From Erwinia_E haradaeae_B (lineage in GTDB: Bacteria; Pseudomonadota; Gammaproteobacteria; Enterobacterales; Enterobacteriaceae), in assembly GCF_900698985.1 (NCBI RefSeq), contig NZ_LR217730.1, positions 124,001-188,000 on the forward strand: a DNA stretch of 64,000 bases, given 5' to 3'. Both the position numbers and the translations under genes were made by a program. How positions within the stretch are numbered: position 1 is the first letter of the stretch; each line of letters starts with the position of its first letter. The notes beneath the pieces were generated by a model. It saw nothing but the letters and a program-made list of their open reading frames with translations, was not told where the DNA came from and searched no databases. Positions 48,023 to 59,430 of this stretch are shown here, in pieces.

Positions 48023-50176
48023 TTAATAGGACTGTGATGCTTGAACAACTGTGAGGGCAATTGTGTACAAAATATCCTCCACTAAAGCACTACGCGATAG
48101 GTCATTTACTGGTTTACCTAAACCTTGTAACATTGGTCCAATAGTATTAATATTTGCTGCGTGTTGTACTGCTTTATAAGTAGTATTTCCAGTATTGAGA
48201 TCCGGAAAAATAAATATAGTAGCTTGACCGGCGACTACTGAGTTAGGAGCTTTAGATTGTGCTATATTAGGAATAATAGCGGCATCATATTGTAAAGGGC
48301 CATCGATCAGTAAATCCGGTCGTTTTTTTTGAACAATATGCGTGGCTTCCATTACTTTTTTTACGCTATCCCCGGATCCTGAGTCACCAGTAGAATAAGA
48401 AATCATAGCTATACGTGGCTCAATTCCAAATGCTATTGCGGAATGTGCAGATTGTATAGCAATTTCGGCAAGTTCTTCTGGATTAGGATTGCGGTTAATA
48501 GCGCAATCACCATACACTAATACTTGTTTAGGTAAAAGCATAAAAAATACAGAAGATACTAGTAGATTATTGGTTTCTTTTTTTATTAGTTGTAATGCAG
48601 GTCGAATAGTATTAGCGGTAGTATTTATTGACCCTGATACTAAACCATCTACTTCATCCCGTTCAAGCATCATGGTTCCAAGTATGACATTATCTTTTAG
48701 CTGATTATGTGCAAATAGTTTAGTCATACCTTGTATTTTTCGAAGCTCTACAAGACGATCTACATATTGTTCACGTATTATCTCTGGGTTTATGATTTGG
48801 ATGCGTGCACTAAATTTAATGCCTAACTGAGATGCTATATATTTAATCTTTTTTGGATCGCCTAATAGTATACAGTCCGAAATGTTTCGCTCAACAAACA
48901 TAGTAGCAGCCTGAATAATGCGAGGCTCTTCCCCTTCTGGGAGAATTATTCGTTTCTTGATTTTATGAGATAGCTGAATTAGCTGATACTTGAATTCTGC
49001 TGCAGACACATGATATCTATTTATGATAGGTTTATTTAAGATAGACTGATGTAAAGAGTTAATCCATTTCGTAGATACATGACGGGCTACATATGTCTGT
49101 ATGCGCTCAATATTTTTAATATCATTACTGGATACTTTTAGTATAAATTTGTTCAAATCAAAGGTCGTTTGCTGAATATTCCTTGCAACCTGGAATACTG
49201 CTAATTCAGTTTGAAATGCTATTCTACACAATTTCCATGTGGCTTTATTTATAGAATAACTGTCGGTTAATAGGATACCCGAGATGTATATATTATTTAA
49301 TGCGGCTAAACAGGTTGTTAATAGCATATCTAATCGATGAGAGGGTATCACGAGTAATGCGCCTGGTTTAAAAATCTTAAGCATATTTTCTAAAGGATCT
49401 ATGCAAAAAATTATTGATGTGACGCGTCTAATTTTGCCTTTATTAATAGGTGAGGCATGCAAATAATGAAAGAGATCGCTAGATCGAGGGGCAATGACTC
49501 TTAAGCTCCATGGTATATATCCTAGCAATGGAAGTAAGTTTTCATCGACTAGATTTGATGTATTAAGAGTAAACAGGCAAGGCTCACAAGCATCATTAAC
49601 TGGTGTTGATTTTTTAGAAGATGAATTGTTAATACTTATTGTGTTATTATCAATTTTATTTAAAATAATGCCTATAATATTTTTATTTTTATTACTGTTA
49701 AAGCTATTTGATATCAACGTTACACGTTCTTTTAGTTGCGGGAAATAATTATTATTTTCTGTGCCTACTAAGATAATTTCAGCATTTAGTATTTGAGCAA
49801 TTTGAGTGTTTAGCATATAAATATATGGGTTTATATGGGATGGCATCAGGCCTTGTACTAAAATAACATCATATTTATCTATATTTTTTTTATAGTTGAT
49901 AAATATTTCTTCCATCAACATATCAACTTGACTTGATAGAATGCGCTTAATAGCATGGTGTAAAGATATAGAAGAATCTGCTAGATCGATGCTTGATGGA
50001 TTAGTATTTATACTAATCTTAGTAGTAGTTGGATTTTTGTTATCATATGTTTGCACAATAGGTATAAAAAGACCGCTATGTATTTTTGAATGTTTTATAG
50101 CCAATAAAACACCTCCAAGAATGTTACTAACATCCATGTATGTATCTATAGGAATAAACATAATAGTACGTGCCAT
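48023..50176 (-). CDS. pta: phosphate acetyltransferase
   Basis: Interconverts acetyl-CoA and acetyl phosphate; with AckA it yields ATP and acetate. 717 residues (E. coli 714). The N-terminal P-loop-like and DRTGG domains (about 1-380) are more divergent than the C-terminal PTA catalytic domain (about 395-717), which carries RIILPEGEEPR, GLVSGSINTTANTIRPALQ and FPDLNTGNTTYKAVQ. ATG 50176 has AGGAG eight bases upstream and aligns with the E. coli start; a longer frame from 50257 adds 27 unsupported residues. It lies downstream of ackA, the ancestral operon. Confidence 0.97.
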   Translation of the reverse strand: MARTIMFIPIDTYMDVSNILGGVLLAIKHSKIHSGLFIPIVQTYDNKNPTTTKISINTNPSSIDLADSSISLHHAIKRILSSQVDMLMEEIFINYKKNIDKYDVILVQGLMPSHINPYIYMLNTQIAQILNAEIILVGTENNNYFPQLKERVTLISNSFNSNKNKNIIGIILNKIDNNTISINNSSSKKSTPVNDACEPCLFTLNTSNLVDENLLPLLGYIPWSLRVIAPRSSDLFHYLHASPINKGKIRRVTSIIFCIDPLENMLKIFKPGALLVIPSHRLDMLLTTCLAALNNIYISGILLTDSYSINKATWKLCRIAFQTELAVFQVARNIQQTTFDLNKFILKVSSNDIKNIERIQTYVARHVSTKWINSLHQSILNKPIINRYHVSAAEFKYQLIQLSHKIKKRIILPEGEEPRIIQAATMFVERNISDCILLGDPKKIKYIASQLGIKFSARIQIINPEIIREQYVDRLVELRKIQGMTKLFAHNQLKDNVILGTMMLERDEVDGLVSGSINTTANTIRPALQLIKKETNNLLVSSVFFMLLPKQVLVYGDCAINRNPNPEELAEIAIQSAHSAIAFGIEPRIAMISYSTGDSGSGDSVKKVMEATHIVQKKRPDLLIDGPLQYDAAIIPNIAQSKAPNSVVAGQATIFIFPDLNTGNTTYKAVQHAANINTIGPMLQGLGKPVNDLSRSALVEDILYTIALTVVQASQSY

Positions 50177-50447
50177 AACGATTTCTCCTGTAGTTTTTTG
50201 ATAACGTAACAATATGTAGTGATTAATATTGTCATATAGTTTATGACTAGAGAGCATTCTTTTGATTGACTGCTATTAAAAATAGGCTGTGACTCAAAAT
50301 GATTATTATTTTTATATTTTGTGTATGAGATCCCTAAGTTTGTTATTTTTTAATGTATAATAACAACGCATTCTATCTGATATGATGAAGGCATATTATT
50401 TCATTTTCATAATTTAATATATTAACTTTAAAATCTTAATGCTAAAA

Positions 50448-51650
50448 TTATGTCGTTAATAATATTGCATCTCTGGCAATCATTAATTCTTCTTTGGTTG
50501 GCAAAACAAGCACCAAAAGACTATCGTCTTTATTAATAAATCCAGACCGACCAAAACGAGTGATTAAATTACGATCATGGTCTATCTTAATACCTAATAA
50601 ATGTAATTTATTTAGTGTTAATTCACGAACCATATAAGAATTTTCTCCGATACCTCCAGTGAAAACAATTGCATCTAAGCGTCCATCCATCACCGCGGTG
50701 TAGGATGCAATATATTTTGCCAGTCTATGACAGTAAACATCCATTGCACGTTTTGCATCTGTTTTAGATGAATAGTTATCCTCTAGATAACGACAATCAT
50801 TAGTAACTTCGGTAAGACCTAACAAGCCAGATTTATGGGTTAGCATGTGATTGATGTTATCTATGCTCATACCTAACTTTTCATATAAAAAAAAGATGAT
50901 AGCGGGGTCAATATCACCACTACGACTCCCCATGACTAGACCTTCAAGTGGGGTTAGGCCCATAGAAGTATCCACGCATTGACCTTTAAGAATAGCTGCA
51001 ATTGAGCTACCATTACCTAGGTGACACGTAATAATATGTAGTTCTTTTACTGATTTTTTTAGAATTTTAGCTGTTTCTTGCATTACATAATTATGACTAG
51101 TACCATGCGCTCCATAACGACGTATACCGTATTTTTTATATAACTTATAAGGCAATGCATAAAGATAAGATGATTCTGGCATTGTTTGATGGAATGCAGT
51201 ATCAAATACAGCAACATTTTTATGAGATAATCTTGGGAAGTTTTTTAGCGTTTCTGTAATACCAAGTATGTTTGCGGGGTTATGTAGTGGTGCAAATGAT
51301 GATAATTTCTGAAGTTCTTGAAGAAATGGTTCATCAATAATGACGGAACGTGTAAATTTTGGGCCACCGTGCACAACACGGTGCCCGATAGTAAAAATTT
51401 GCTCTAAGAGTTGTGGTTGTGATTTTAAAATAGTATTGATTATAAAGTACAAAACCTCCTTGTGTTCCTTTCTATCTCCTAGATATTGTGTATTTTTTAT
51501 TTTATTTAATGTCCAGTGAATACATGTACCAGACAGATATAAACATTCAGCTAAACCATATAAATACTTATCGCCATTTTTAGGGTCAATAATAGAAAAT
51601 TTTAAGGAAGAACTCCCGCAGTTAAGAACTAGAACTAATTTTTTAGGCAT
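50448..51650 (-). CDS. ackA: acetate kinase
   Basis: Converts acetyl phosphate and ADP to acetate and ATP, the partner of Pta. The product is 400 residues, the E. coli length. ASKHA-fold signatures are present: the N-terminal VLNCGSSSLKFSI, GHRVVHGG near 93 with the active-site Arg, HLGNGSSIAAI near 208 and FTGGIGENS near 331. AAGG precedes the start. The 271-base gap to pta is longer than in E. coli and shows no terminator, so the two may still be co-transcribed. Confidence 0.98.
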   Translation of the reverse strand: MPKKLVLVLNCGSSSLKFSIIDPKNGDKYLYGLAECLYLSGTCIHWTLNKIKNTQYLGDRKEHKEVLYFIINTILKSQPQLLEQIFTIGHRVVHGGPKFTRSVIIDEPFLQELQKLSSFAPLHNPANILGITETLKNFPRLSHKNVAVFDTAFHQTMPESSYLYALPYKLYKKYGIRRYGAHGTSHNYVMQETAKILKKSVKELHIITCHLGNGSSIAAILKGQCVDTSMGLTPLEGLVMGSRSGDIDPAIIFFLYEKLGMSIDNINHMLTHKSGLLGLTEVTNDCRYLEDNYSSKTDAKRAMDVYCHRLAKYIASYTAVMDGRLDAIVFTGGIGENSYMVRELTLNKLHLLGIKIDHDRNLITRFGRSGFINKDDSLLVLVLPTKEELMIARDAILLTT

Positions 51651-52592
51651 ACTGAAGCCTTTGTGATTATAAGTAATATGATTTAAAGAAAGTACTATAT
51701 TTTGTTATAAATTGATATATTTATTTACTTTGAATATAAAGATTATAGACTGTATGGTTTAGGTTGGGTGATGCCATGGTAATGTTATTTATTAGTCGAT
51801 TTTACATGTTATTTATAGAGACATTAGAGACAGATATGAGAAGGAATAGAAATTAATTATTTCTGAAGGATGTATATAGTAATACATGGTATGTTATCGT
51901 GAACGTTTTTATTTCTGAGGAAAATTAAGATATTGATATTTTATACTTCCAGGAGAGCGCATGAGACAGGTTCTTACTCCTCCTTAATAAAAAACATAGA
52001 ATAGCTATAGAAGATTCTGTAGATCGTTATTACTTTTATGACCTTTAGTGTCGCCTGACTACTTTTTAAAAAAGATAGAAACAAGTTATGTGATATATAT
52101 TACTTTTATAAACTATTATAAGCTATTAGAAGGAATATATTTTTTGGGATAAGATCAATACAATTGATGATTATTAGCTATTAAAAAATATATTTAGATA
52201 ATAATTGATAATTTATAGAAGCCAAAATACATGTAAATTTTATGAGGAGTGCAATCTCTAATATAAGACTTTTCAGGGTTAAGTAGTGATATTGAAAATA
52301 AAAATATTAATAATAAAATTATTGAAATCTGTAGAAAATTATTTTTACTCGTATCTTAACTGTGTTGTTTATTGTATGTAAAAAATATTAAATATTGCTA
52401 TAGATATATACTTATAGTTAAGCCTACTGGAGGGTGTTGTCTAATTAAATAAGATTGAGCTTACACCGTAAAGCATAATATTTTAATATTTATACTTACT
52501 ACGTGTAGGTTGTTATTAATATTGATATATTTATATAGTGATATACTTATATCGGTATTCAGTCTTACTTAATATGAAATGCGATAGATATA
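51651..52592. other. spacer between divergent ackA and mutY
   Basis: About 940 AT-rich bases containing both promoters. No gene remnant is recognisable. trmB, the ancestral divergent neighbour of mutY, is not here but at 60.2 kb. Confidence 0.5.
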
Positions 52593-53648
52593 ATGATGCA
52601 GGCATCGTTTTTTGCACAGCGAGTTTTAAATTGGTATCATGATTACGGTCGTCATAATTTACCATGGCAGATAGATATAACGCCTTATACAGTTTGGTTG
52701 TCTGAGGTTATGTTACAACAGACTCCGGTAGTTACGGTTATACCTTATTTTAAACGTTTTAGGATGCGATTTCCCACCATAAACGATTTAGCACAGGGAT
52801 CATTAGATGAGGTTTTATACTTGTGGGCTGGTCTTGGCTATTATGCGCGTGCGCGTAATTTATATAAAACAGCGATAATAATAGCTGAAAAGTACGCTGG
52901 TATTTTTCCAACCACTATTGTAGAGATCATGCTATTACCTGGTATTGGACGTTCTACTGCTGGCGCTATTCTTTCACTAGCATTAGGACAGCGCGCTTGT
53001 ATTTTAGATGGAAATGTTAAGAGAGTTTTCTATCGTTATTACGGTATACCGGGTTGGTCTGCAAAAGTAAAATTAGATAAATATCTGTGGCGTATAAGTG
53101 AAATAGTTACCCCAGCGCAAGGTTGTGGGCAATTTAATCAAGGCATGATGGATCTTGGGGCAGTGATTTGTACTCCATCTAAGCCAAAATGTATAATTTG
53201 TCCCTTGCATGTTGATTGTTATTCTAAAAAATATAATAGTTTGGAGCTTATTCCGGACAAGACATTTAGAAAGATCATTACTAAACGCACTAATTGGTTA
53301 TTACTTATACAACAAGGGGAAGATATATGGTTGGATAAGAGGCCAATACGTGGTCTATGGGGTGGATTGTTTTCATTCCCTCAGTATGATTCTATAGCTG
53401 AGCTTAATCTGGCTCTTATTTGTAAGAAGCTAGATATGTATCCAATACACCAGATGGATATAATTCAACATACTTTTAGTCATTTTTATCTTGATGCCAT
53501 ACCGATGTGGCTTAAATTGTCTTCTTCTTATACGCAAGTAAATTATGGAAAAGGTTGCTGGTATAATTTATATAAGCCTCCTTTTGTTGGTATTCCCTCA
53601 TTGGTGGGTCGGTTACTAGATAAATTGCGTTCGATACAGAACCTATAA
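52593..53648 (+). CDS. mutY: adenine DNA glycosylase
   Basis: Removes adenine mispaired with 8-oxoguanine, preventing G:C to T:A changes. The product is 351 residues (E. coli 350). The catalytic glutamate lies in SEVMLQQTP near 38, the helix-hairpin-helix LPGIGRSTAGAI near 113 with catalytic Asp in ILDGNVKR near 139, and the 4Fe-4S cysteines in CTPSKPKCIICPLHVDC near 193-209. The C-terminal NUDIX-like 8-oxoG-recognition domain (LWGGLFSFPQ, HTFSHFYLD) is retained. ATG 52596 is an equally good start. It heads mutY-yggX-mltC. Confidence 0.97.
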   Translation: MMQASFFAQRVLNWYHDYGRHNLPWQIDITPYTVWLSEVMLQQTPVVTVIPYFKRFRMRFPTINDLAQGSLDEVLYLWAGLGYYARARNLYKTAIIIAEKYAGIFPTTIVEIMLLPGIGRSTAGAILSLALGQRACILDGNVKRVFYRYYGIPGWSAKVKLDKYLWRISEIVTPAQGCGQFNQGMMDLGAVICTPSKPKCIICPLHVDCYSKKYNSLELIPDKTFRKIITKRTNWLLLIQQGEDIWLDKRPIRGLWGGLFSFPQYDSIAELNLALICKKLDMYPIHQMDIIQHTFSHFYLDAIPMWLKLSSSYTQVNYGKGCWYNLYKPPFVGIPSLVGRLLDKLRSIQNL

Positions 53649-53680
53649 AATAGCATGAAGATTATAAGTGAGGATCAATT

Positions 53681-53962
53681 ATGAGTCGAATGATTTTCTG
53701 TACTTTTTTGCAACGTAACGCCTTGGGTCAGGATTATCAGTTGTATCCTGGTAATATAGGTCAGCGTATTTTTAATGAGATATCTGCAGAAGCATGGAGG
53801 CAATGGATGATCAGGCAGACTATAATTATTAATGAAAGAAAATTGAGCATGCTAGACATACAGCACCGACAAGCAATAGAAAAAGAGATGATTGAGTTTC
53901 TATTTAAAATGCGAAAGATGAATATTGCTACAGAGTATGACTTTCGAGCAGAAGAATCGTAG
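53681..53962 (+). CDS. yggX: Fe(2+)-trafficking protein YggX
   Basis: Small cytoplasmic protein linked to protection of iron-sulfur clusters from oxidation. The product is 93 residues (E. coli 91). The start MSRMIFCTFLQR contains the conserved cysteine at residue 7, and LYPGNIGQRIFNEIS and AWRQW are typical. GAGGAT precedes ATG 53681. It lies 32 bases after mutY and just before mltC, as in E. coli. The protein may support the Fe-S enzyme MutY beside it. Confidence 0.95.
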   Translation: MSRMIFCTFLQRNALGQDYQLYPGNIGQRIFNEISAEAWRQWMIRQTIIINERKLSMLDIQHRQAIEKEMIEFLFKMRKMNIATEYDFRAEES

Positions 53963-53969
53963 GCGCTTC

Positions 53970-55094
53970 ATGCGAAAAGCGTGTTATCTATGGACAGATT
54001 CTTACATAATAAAAAAATTTTTCTCTATCTGGGTGCTTATTTCATTATGTATATTATTGATATCTTGTTCGCAGAACACACATGAGGCTTTATGCAGGGG
54101 GGTGATCAAGGATACTAATAGCTTCAATATTTTAATGGAACAATTTTCCAATAATATTGAAATCCTTTGGGGCAGAAATGAAGTTCTTATTCCTGGGCCA
54201 AAGGATTATATAAAGTACAGTGATCAGTATCATACTCGCACTCACATTAATTTTGAAGCTGGTCAAATTACTCTATCAACTATTGTGCACCGTAACCCTA
54301 TCTCTTGTTTACGGAAGGCCATTGTTACTCTTCTTCTCATGAGTAAAGATTCTTTTGATGCTCATCTGTCTTTTGTAAAAAATAGAGCAAAAGAACATCA
54401 AGAGCCACTTCTGTATGGACAGGTTTTAGATAATACCGGAAAACCAATTAATCACCAAAAGACAGCAACAATGTATGCTGATTATTTGATACAAACTAAA
54501 CGAGAGTATCGATATTCTAACTCGCATGTGATTTGGTCGGTAACTATTCCTATGGCATCCAATCATATCGATCAGCGGGCACATAAATATTTACCTATGG
54601 TGCAAAAAATAGCACAACGTTATGGCGTGTCTAAGTCTCTAATTTTAGCTATTATCAACATTGAATCTAGTTTTAATCCATATGCTGTTAGTCATTCTAA
54701 TGCATTAGGTTTAATGCAAATTGTACAAAATACAGCAGGACTTGATGTTTTTAGAATGCACGGAAAAATTGGTCAACCGAGTCGGAGATATTTATTAGAT
54801 CCAGAAAATAATATCGATACTGGAGTGGCTTATCTGTCTTTATTGCAGAGAAATTATCTATCTGCTATTAAAAATCCCATCTCAAGATTGTATGCAGTAA
54901 TCACTGCATACCACAGTGGTTCTGGTAGTGTTTTACGAGTGTTTGCTAGTAACAAAAATCGTGCAATCTATATTATAAATGCATTATCTCCGGCCGAGGT
55001 GTATAATATACTTATCAGTAAACATCCTACAGCTGAATCACGACGATATTTACATAAGGTGTATCATGCACAAAAATCTTATCATCTTTATTAA
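53970..55094 (+). CDS. mltC: membrane-bound lytic murein transglycosylase C
   Basis: Outer-membrane lipoprotein that cleaves peptidoglycan glycan strands to 1,6-anhydro products. About 374 residues from ATG 53970 (E. coli 359). The signal ends in the lipobox LLISC with the lipidated cysteine at 33; the N-region before it is longer than usual. The SLT catalytic domain starts near 200 with the catalytic glutamate in AIINIESSFNPYAVS and the GLMQI segment. The usual AYNGGAGSV motif reads AYHSGSGSV, an unusual change at an active-site loop. A longer frame from 53925 would overlap yggX and lacks support. Confidence 0.93.
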   Translation: MRKACYLWTDSYIIKKFFSIWVLISLCILLISCSQNTHEALCRGVIKDTNSFNILMEQFSNNIEILWGRNEVLIPGPKDYIKYSDQYHTRTHINFEAGQITLSTIVHRNPISCLRKAIVTLLLMSKDSFDAHLSFVKNRAKEHQEPLLYGQVLDNTGKPINHQKTATMYADYLIQTKREYRYSNSHVIWSVTIPMASNHIDQRAHKYLPMVQKIAQRYGVSKSLILAIINIESSFNPYAVSHSNALGLMQIVQNTAGLDVFRMHGKIGQPSRRYLLDPENNIDTGVAYLSLLQRNYLSAIKNPISRLYAVITAYHSGSGSVLRVFASNKNRAIYIINALSPAEVYNILISKHPTAESRRYLHKVYHAQKSYHLY

Positions 55095-56627
55095 TTATAG
55101 TTGTTTAATTATTATTATGAATATATAATTTAAATGATTAATATTATTATATATGTTAATTTATAGTATTAACTACGTATTTTTTTTTGATATTTATTTC
55201 AAGATAGATACATATATTGAATATCTATTTAATTTTTTTCATTTTAATAGACATAATTTTTTAATATTTTAAGTTTTCTAATAAATATCTTTTTTATGTA
55301 ATTTGCGGATTTTATTAGAGTCGTGGTTATTATATTATAACAATAGATTATTGAATCTAATGTTATTTATTATTAATAATTCTATATTAGAAATAATTTT
55401 ATTTATTTATTTTTTTATAAATAAAATTTAAAAAATTATTACTTATATTTTTATTAAGTAATAAATATCTAGAATTAGTCTTCTTTATATATATCTTATA
55501 AAGATTACGTGTTATTTTTTTTCTAAATAATACATATATTTTATATAGATAAAATAAATACTTATTATATGCGCTGATAATATAAACAATATTACGTAAC
55601 ATAAAAACATATTTTATTTTACCTATATCAGGTAACAAGGTAGTCTTGATCTGCGAATAAAAAATTATTTATAACAAATATCCATGTTACTGTAATTTCT
55701 AGGTAAGTTTAATAGAATTTATTAGATAAGATTTTTAATAATCACAAATCATAAAAAGTATTTACATTGTACTTTTAGATAATGTATCTTTATAATTAGT
55801 TTTAAATTAAGTCTGGTTTGTAATATTAAATGATGGGTTTATTTTTTACTGGAATCTAGTAGAAATTTAATTTACTGAAAAAATTTTGATAATATGAATA
55901 TGTGCATAGATTTACCTAAATTTATTATAGATTTTATTATGTAGCATGTTAAGATTTTTTTAATTTATTTTATTAGGATAAATAAAAGTGTATAAGTTAT
56001 AATAGTGGTATAATCCATTACTATAAAAATAGAACTGGAGATTTACTAAGTGCTTAATATAGATTAAGACTATGATTAATAAATGACTAGTAAATGACTA
56101 ATAAATTAAGAGTGTTATTAGAGTTAGATATCTTGTATTTACATTGATATCCAAGATTAATCTATAATTGTTTTTAACTTTATTAGATTGTGAGGTTTGT
56201 TATAATCAATATTGACTTGTTTTATGTATGTTTTAGATATTATTTACTGGATATAATGTAACAGAATTAATGTAATAATCTATTTATTAGACTACATCTA
56301 TCAAAAGTACCGTATAACTATGAAGTATCATAAGATTATTTATTATAATTAAAAAAATTAATGATTATTGCTATTTTTTAGTGAAACATATTTTAATGCA
56401 AATAATGGCTTTAATATTTTTATTATAATCATAATGAATCATTTAGTATATTATCACAATAAACTTATAGGGTTAGCGTAATAAACCAAAAACTAGATAC
56501 TAGATATAATCTATATTATTGAATTTCTATTAGACAAAGCATTAATTTAAGCTGTATACAATATAGCGAGATAAAATAGTAAAGCTTTTTTATAATTCTT
56601 ACTGATTTTTCGTAAATGAGATATCTA
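55095..56627. other. 1.5-kb AT-rich spacer between mltC and rnt
   Basis: Extremely AT-rich. A 79-codon minus-strand frame at 55399-55638 encodes only a K/I/Y/N/L-rich low-complexity product and is not credible. No RNA gene, terminator or remnant is recognisable. Confidence 0.5.
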
Positions 56628-57278
56628 ATGCATGACTCAAATGCGCCAAATTCCATGTTAAGCAGTCGTTTCCGTGGTTTTTATCCAGTAGTTATTGATG
56701 TAGAGACTGCAGGTTTTGACCCTAGAAATAACGCTTTATTGGAAATCGCTGTGATTACACTTAAAATGGATAACTATGGCTGGCTTGGAAAGGATGATAT
56801 ATTGCATTTTCATGTTAAACCATTTCCAGGGTTAACGATTCGCCCTGAAGCATTGGTTTTTAATGGTATTGACCCAGAAAACCCTCTACGTGGTGCAGTT
56901 CCTGAATCAGAGGCGTTGCATGCTATTTTTAAATTAGTTCGAAAGGGGATGAAAAAGAGTGGGTGCAATCGAGCTGTAATTGTGGCTCATAATGCTATAT
57001 TTGATTTAAATTTTATAAATGCTGCAATTGAACGCGCTAGTTTAAAACGAAATCCTTTTCATCCTTTTGTAACCTTTGATACCGCAGCTCTAAGTGGATT
57101 AGTTCTTGGTCAAACTGTTCTAGCGAAAGCGTGTAACGTAGCCGGCATACCATTTGATAATTCGGAAGCACATTCAGCGTTATATGATACGATGCAGACT
57201 GCAAATTTATTTTGTGAGCTTGTCAATCGCTGGAAGCGTCTTGGTGGTTGGCCGATCACATCAGTGATAGCAGTATAA
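56628..57278 (+). CDS. rnt: ribonuclease T
   Basis: DEDD-family 3'-5' exonuclease that matures tRNA 3' ends and 23S and 5S rRNA. 216 residues from ATG 56628 (E. coli 215). The acidic residues are in VIDVETAGFD near 23-32, AHNAIFDLNF near 121-130 and AHSALYDTMQT near 181 with the catalytic histidine. The basic substrate-binding C-terminus WKRLGGWP is conserved. GAG precedes 56628 at good spacing; ATG 56616 would add four residues. Its in vivo partners (RNase PH, RNase II) are not in the window. Confidence 0.96.
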   Translation: MHDSNAPNSMLSSRFRGFYPVVIDVETAGFDPRNNALLEIAVITLKMDNYGWLGKDDILHFHVKPFPGLTIRPEALVFNGIDPENPLRGAVPESEALHAIFKLVRKGMKKSGCNRAVIVAHNAIFDLNFINAAIERASLKRNPFHPFVTFDTAALSGLVLGQTVLAKACNVAGIPFDNSEAHSALYDTMQTANLFCELVNRWKRLGGWPITSVIAV

Positions 57279-58719
57279 ATCTTAATTGATAATTCTTATT
57301 GTTCTCTGGAGTATTTAATATAGAGCTGCTATTGTTATTCATCTCCCTCTAAGTAATTATGTTTTTAAAAAAATTTTTACAAGAGTAAAGCATATATTGT
57401 TCATAGTCTATTATTATAATATTTGTTGCGTATGATAGAGATAAGTAAGAAGAATTTTAAAATAAATTATAAAATTTTTTGTTAAAATAATCGTATATCT
57501 AGTTAAGATATACGCTATTATATAATTACATGTATTTGTAAAATTTTTATTTTTAGAAGTGTGATTTTTTTATAAAAGTGTTCTCCTAGTTGATCAAAGA
57601 TAATTTTATTTTTTATGCTGAGTATTAAGAAATTATTATATTTTATAGATAATTATATATTAAATATATTATATAATAATATATCATGTGATGTTTATTA
57701 GTTACATAGCAGTGTTAATATTTTTTACTAAAATTATTATTACATATATGATCTTTGTATATATCACTAAAACATGGTTGATAAAATTTTATATTTATCT
57801 TTTATCTTTTTGATAAGTCAGTTGATTTTATAAAAATATTCATGATAGGGTAATGTTTTGATGTTTTGATAATCTAAGAAAATAATATTTTCTATAGTTT
57901 AATATTATGATTCTGTATCATTTACAGGATCGATTTATGAGCGCTTAGAAGTTTAATTTTTAAATTTAATTGAATCTGATAAATTATAAAAAGTATTCTA
58001 ATTATATAATTAGATTATAGATGAATGATATATGGAAAATAGCAGACAATATAAATATTACATATTATTTATGCTAAAGAATAATCCTTAAGTGATTATT
58101 TTTTATTAGTCTTAAAATTATTAAACAGGTTTAATTGATACTGAGAAAATATGTTTTTTTAATATATAGAATGTTGATTATTCTTCAAATTTTGCTTGGT
58201 TCTACTATAGCTAGGTTAGTACCATTTAATTTAAAAATTTGTCAAGAGTTCTATTTTCTTAAATGTTTATAATGCTTGAATATTATTATAAATTTTTATT
58301 TAATATAAGGAAGACAGTATCTTATTATGAGAATAATTAATATTAATATATTAACTCTATAATGATAAATTGTTTATTGATATTAATACGGTAATGCTAT
58401 ATAATTATGTAAAATTAAGGTTAAAATCGTTGAAATTTCATGTTCAAGTAGTTATTGTTAGTTAAATTTATTTTTATGCTATTTTAAATATTATATAGAA
58501 AATTTTAAATATTTTACAAATAATATATTTTTTATTATAAATAAGAATATAATTACTTCTGTTAAGAAATAAAAAATCTCTTTTAACTAGAATACGGACT
58601 GTTATAATATTAATTATTTTTTATGATGGTTAATACAAGATTGAGTCTTATTAAAATATTATTTTTAACATTTTTAAAAAATCTTTCTAAAAAATTATGA
58701 ACCTAGAAAAATTTTTATA
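57279..58719. other. 1.4-kb spacer between convergent rnt and ygdQ
   Basis: Very AT-rich with no credible open frame or RNA gene. It contains the hairpin at 57492-57514. Confidence 0.5.
57492..57514 (+). repeat. hairpin downstream of rnt
   Basis: CGTATATCT (57492-57500) and AGATATACG (57506-57514) form a perfect nine-pair stem with a five-base loop, 214 bases after the rnt stop. The following sequence is AT-rich but lacks a clean T run. It may mark the 3' end of the rnt transcript. Confidence 0.35.
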
Positions 58720-59430
58720 TTAATAGGTTTTCTTTTTATTCTGCAATATTCTTATAATTTCTATTGATGTCGAAAAAAATATCGCAAAATATATATAATT
58801 TTTTTCAAAATAAATTTCAAATCCTTCTAATATTAATGAAATGCCAATTAGAATTAGAGCACTAAGTGCTAAAATTTTTATTGAGGGATTATTTTGAATA
58901 TACTGACTAATAATCTTGGAAAAAAATATCATTATTATAGCAGAAATCATTACAGCTATCATCATTATTATCAGGTCATTAGATAAACCAATTGCAGTTA
59001 TAATTGAATCTAAGCTAAAAATCATATCTAGTAGGATAATTTGTATTATCGTCCATGCGAAGTGAGATGCATAAGTTTTTTTTGATAATATTAAATTTTT
59101 CATATTTTTGTATAGTTCCACACTAGAGTTAAAGACTAAAAAAAACCCTCCGAGTAATAATATTACATTATGTATTGAAAAATGATGATTCATTATGGTA
59201 CATGCTTGATTAGTTAGGTGCATGGTCCAAGTCATAGACGCTAGTAGTACGAGTCTTATCAGCATAGCTATAGACATGCCTATACAACGAGCGGTGTGTT
59301 GCTGATTTTTAGGTAATTTTTCAACTATTAGCAATAAGAAAAAAATGTTGTCAATCCCAAGAATAATTTCAAGGAGCGTTAACGTACCAAGAGTTAACCA
59401 TGTGTTTGGATCAGTAATCCATGCATACAT
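58720..59430 (-). CDS. ygdQ: TerC-family inner-membrane protein YgdQ
   Basis: Integral membrane protein of the TerC family, implicated in metal-ion (manganese) export or handling; the exact role of YgdQ is not established. The product is 236 residues (E. coli 237) with about seven hydrophobic segments. The family signatures are intact: LLEIILGIDNIFFLLLIVEKLP near 20-41, with conserved acidic residues in the membrane, and the mirrored DMIFSLDSIITAIGLS near 135-150. AGGAAAC lies five bases before the start. The ancestral neighbour mutH is absent. It stands alone on the minus strand. Confidence 0.92.
   Translation of the reverse strand: MYAWITDPNTWLTLGTLTLLEIILGIDNIFFLLLIVEKLPKNQQHTARCIGMSIAMLIRLVLLASMTWTMHLTNQACTIMNHHFSIHNVILLLGGFFLVFNSSVELYKNMKNLILSKKTYASHFAWTIIQIILLDMIFSLDSIITAIGLSNDLIIMMIAVMISAIIMIFFSKIISQYIQNNPSIKILALSALILIGISLILEGFEIYFEKNYIYFAIFFSTSIEIIRILQNKKKTY

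Noticed and set aside
55399..55638. 79-codon minus-strand frame in the mltC-rnt spacer
   Set aside because: Product is low-complexity, rich in K, I, Y, N and L, with no family feature, as expected from AT-rich non-coding DNA.
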